From the NCBI GenBank assembly GCA_900320245.1, contig ONRP01000033.1, forward strand, positions 1-33,503: DNA of 33,503 nt, written 5' to 3'. The notes below the pieces were generated by a model. The model ran no database searches. It saw nothing but the letters and a program-made list of their open reading frames with translations, and was not told the DNA's origin. The stretch is from an uncultured Prevotellaceae bacterium (GTDB lineage: Bacteria; Bacteroidota; Bacteroidia; Bacteroidales; Muribaculaceae). Position numbers and translations under genes: made by a program. Position 1 is the first letter of the stretch; every line of letters starts with the position of its first letter. Shown in pieces: positions 33,182 through 33,503 of this stretch.

Positions 33182-33321
33182 AAGGCCCGTTTAGTCCACA
33201 CATCGCTCTGTCGCACTTGCAGTTAGCCGTATTTTTCAGGCGGATCGCGGTTGGAGGTCCCTACCCTACAAGCCATTCAAAAAAGCGGTCCAAGTGAATG
33301 TCTATTCTGAATGCAGGCCTT
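33182..33321 (-). ncRNA. Candidate structured non-coding RNA, about 140 nt
   Basis: On the minus strand the segment is closed by AAGGCC (33316-33321) pairing with GGCCTT (33182-33187). Inside, CACTTG (33291-33296) pairs with CAAGTG (33214-33219), and ACAT (33298-33301) with ATGT (33200-33203). This suggests a long interrupted hairpin with internal bubbles, somewhat like 6S RNA. A weak promoter (minus TTTG at 33351-33354, TTCCTTTG at 33327-33334, spacer 16) would start transcription near 33321. Downstream is only GGTTTTATT. Identity uncertain. Confidence 0.35.
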
Positions 33322-33357
33322 AAAAACAAAGGAAAATTGACGATTTTCGACAAAAAA

Positions 33358-33389
33358 GTTGTATAATTAAATTAAACATTGTACATTTG
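33358..33389 (+). promoter_or_regulatory. Consensus promoter facing right
   Basis: GTTG at 33358-33361, a 20-base spacer, and TACATTTG at 33382-33389. Transcription would start near 33396 and meet a terminator-like hairpin about 35 bases later. Confidence 0.65.
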
Positions 33390-33432
33390 CACAACCTTAA
33401 ATCAACTTTTATTCATACTATTTTTTCCTAGG

Positions 33433-33465
33433 GCACCTTCGTTGTGATAACGAAGTGCTTTTTTT
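33433..33465 (+). terminator. Terminator or attenuator hairpin in a leader
   Basis: GCAC-C-TTCGTT (33433-33443) pairs with AACGAAGTGC (33449-33458), with one bulged C and a 5-nt loop, followed by seven T. No plus-strand gene lies upstream, so it ends either a short RNA of about 70 nt or the leader of a gene beyond the edge. Confidence 0.72.
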
Positions 33466-33503
33466 ACGGCCATGTCAACTAAGCCGGCCGACCCATATTG
33501 GGA

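Larger units (their letters stand above)
33040..33503. other. Non-coding intergenic region at the right edge
   Basis: 464 bases with no supported gene. It holds a promoter box for the leftward operon (33113-33120), a candidate structured RNA (33182-33321, minus), a rightward promoter (33358-33389) and a rightward terminator-like hairpin (33433-33465). An ATG at 33472 opens a frame that runs off the window, too short to judge. Confidence 0.7.

Overview
The window looks like a chromosomal segment of a Bacteroidales bacterium, probably of the gut Prevotellaceae/Muribaculaceae type. The evidence is the lineage-typical gene set (SprA of the type IX secretion system, DUF4293, the mce-mmdA-OadG-mmdC-mmdB sodium decarboxylase operon, LysM/periplasmic-binding fusions, EpsG) and repeated Bacteroidetes promoter boxes of the form TAnnTTTG. 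Apart from the 5' end, where a truncated and frameshifted surface protein sits, this is mostly core genome. I see no prophage, CRISPR array, insertion sequence or intact tRNA.

Layout. 1-1925 (+): the 3' part of a secreted dockerin-tagged protein carrying a one-base frameshift, then a secreted beta-propeller-like protein. 2011-3847 (-): Na+/H+ antiporter NhaD and a DUF4293 membrane protein. 4009-8485 (+): a large TPR protein followed by DNA primase DnaG. 8500-8681: a duplicated hairpin-plus-promoter cassette. 8755-11495 (+): a four-LysM/periplasmic-binding fusion and an outer-membrane beta-barrel protein. 11676-12002 (-): DUF3784 membrane protein. 12157-16956 (+): methylmalonyl-CoA epimerase and the four-subunit Na+-pumping methylmalonyl-CoA decarboxylase. 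17065-18096 (-): SmpB and a Yip1-like membrane protein. 18278-18397 (+): a 39-residue lipoprotein. 18520-29907 (-): S8 protease with a dockerin tail, RuvA, SprA and an EpsG-type polymerase, all co-oriented. 30038-33039 (-): a two-helix membrane protein, a PstS-like lipoprotein and a secreted TPR protein. 33040-33503: non-coding, with a candidate structured RNA and a promoter followed directly by a terminator.

How the genes work together. The decarboxylase operon is the energy-conserving end of the succinate-to-propionate route: it exports Na+, and NhaD can connect the Na+ gradient to the proton gradient. SprA is the outer-membrane channel of type IX secretion; the adjacent EpsG-like protein may belong to surface-polysaccharide assembly. 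Two secreted proteins far apart in the window share a tandem EF-hand dockerin-like C-terminus. The 33039-30038 operon (membrane protein, phosphate-binding-protein-like lipoprotein, secreted TPR protein, without any Pst permease) is the best candidate here for a poorly described system. The most novel-looking non-coding signals are the duplicated promoter cassette, the candidate 140-nt RNA at 33182-33321 and the terminated leader at 33358-33465.
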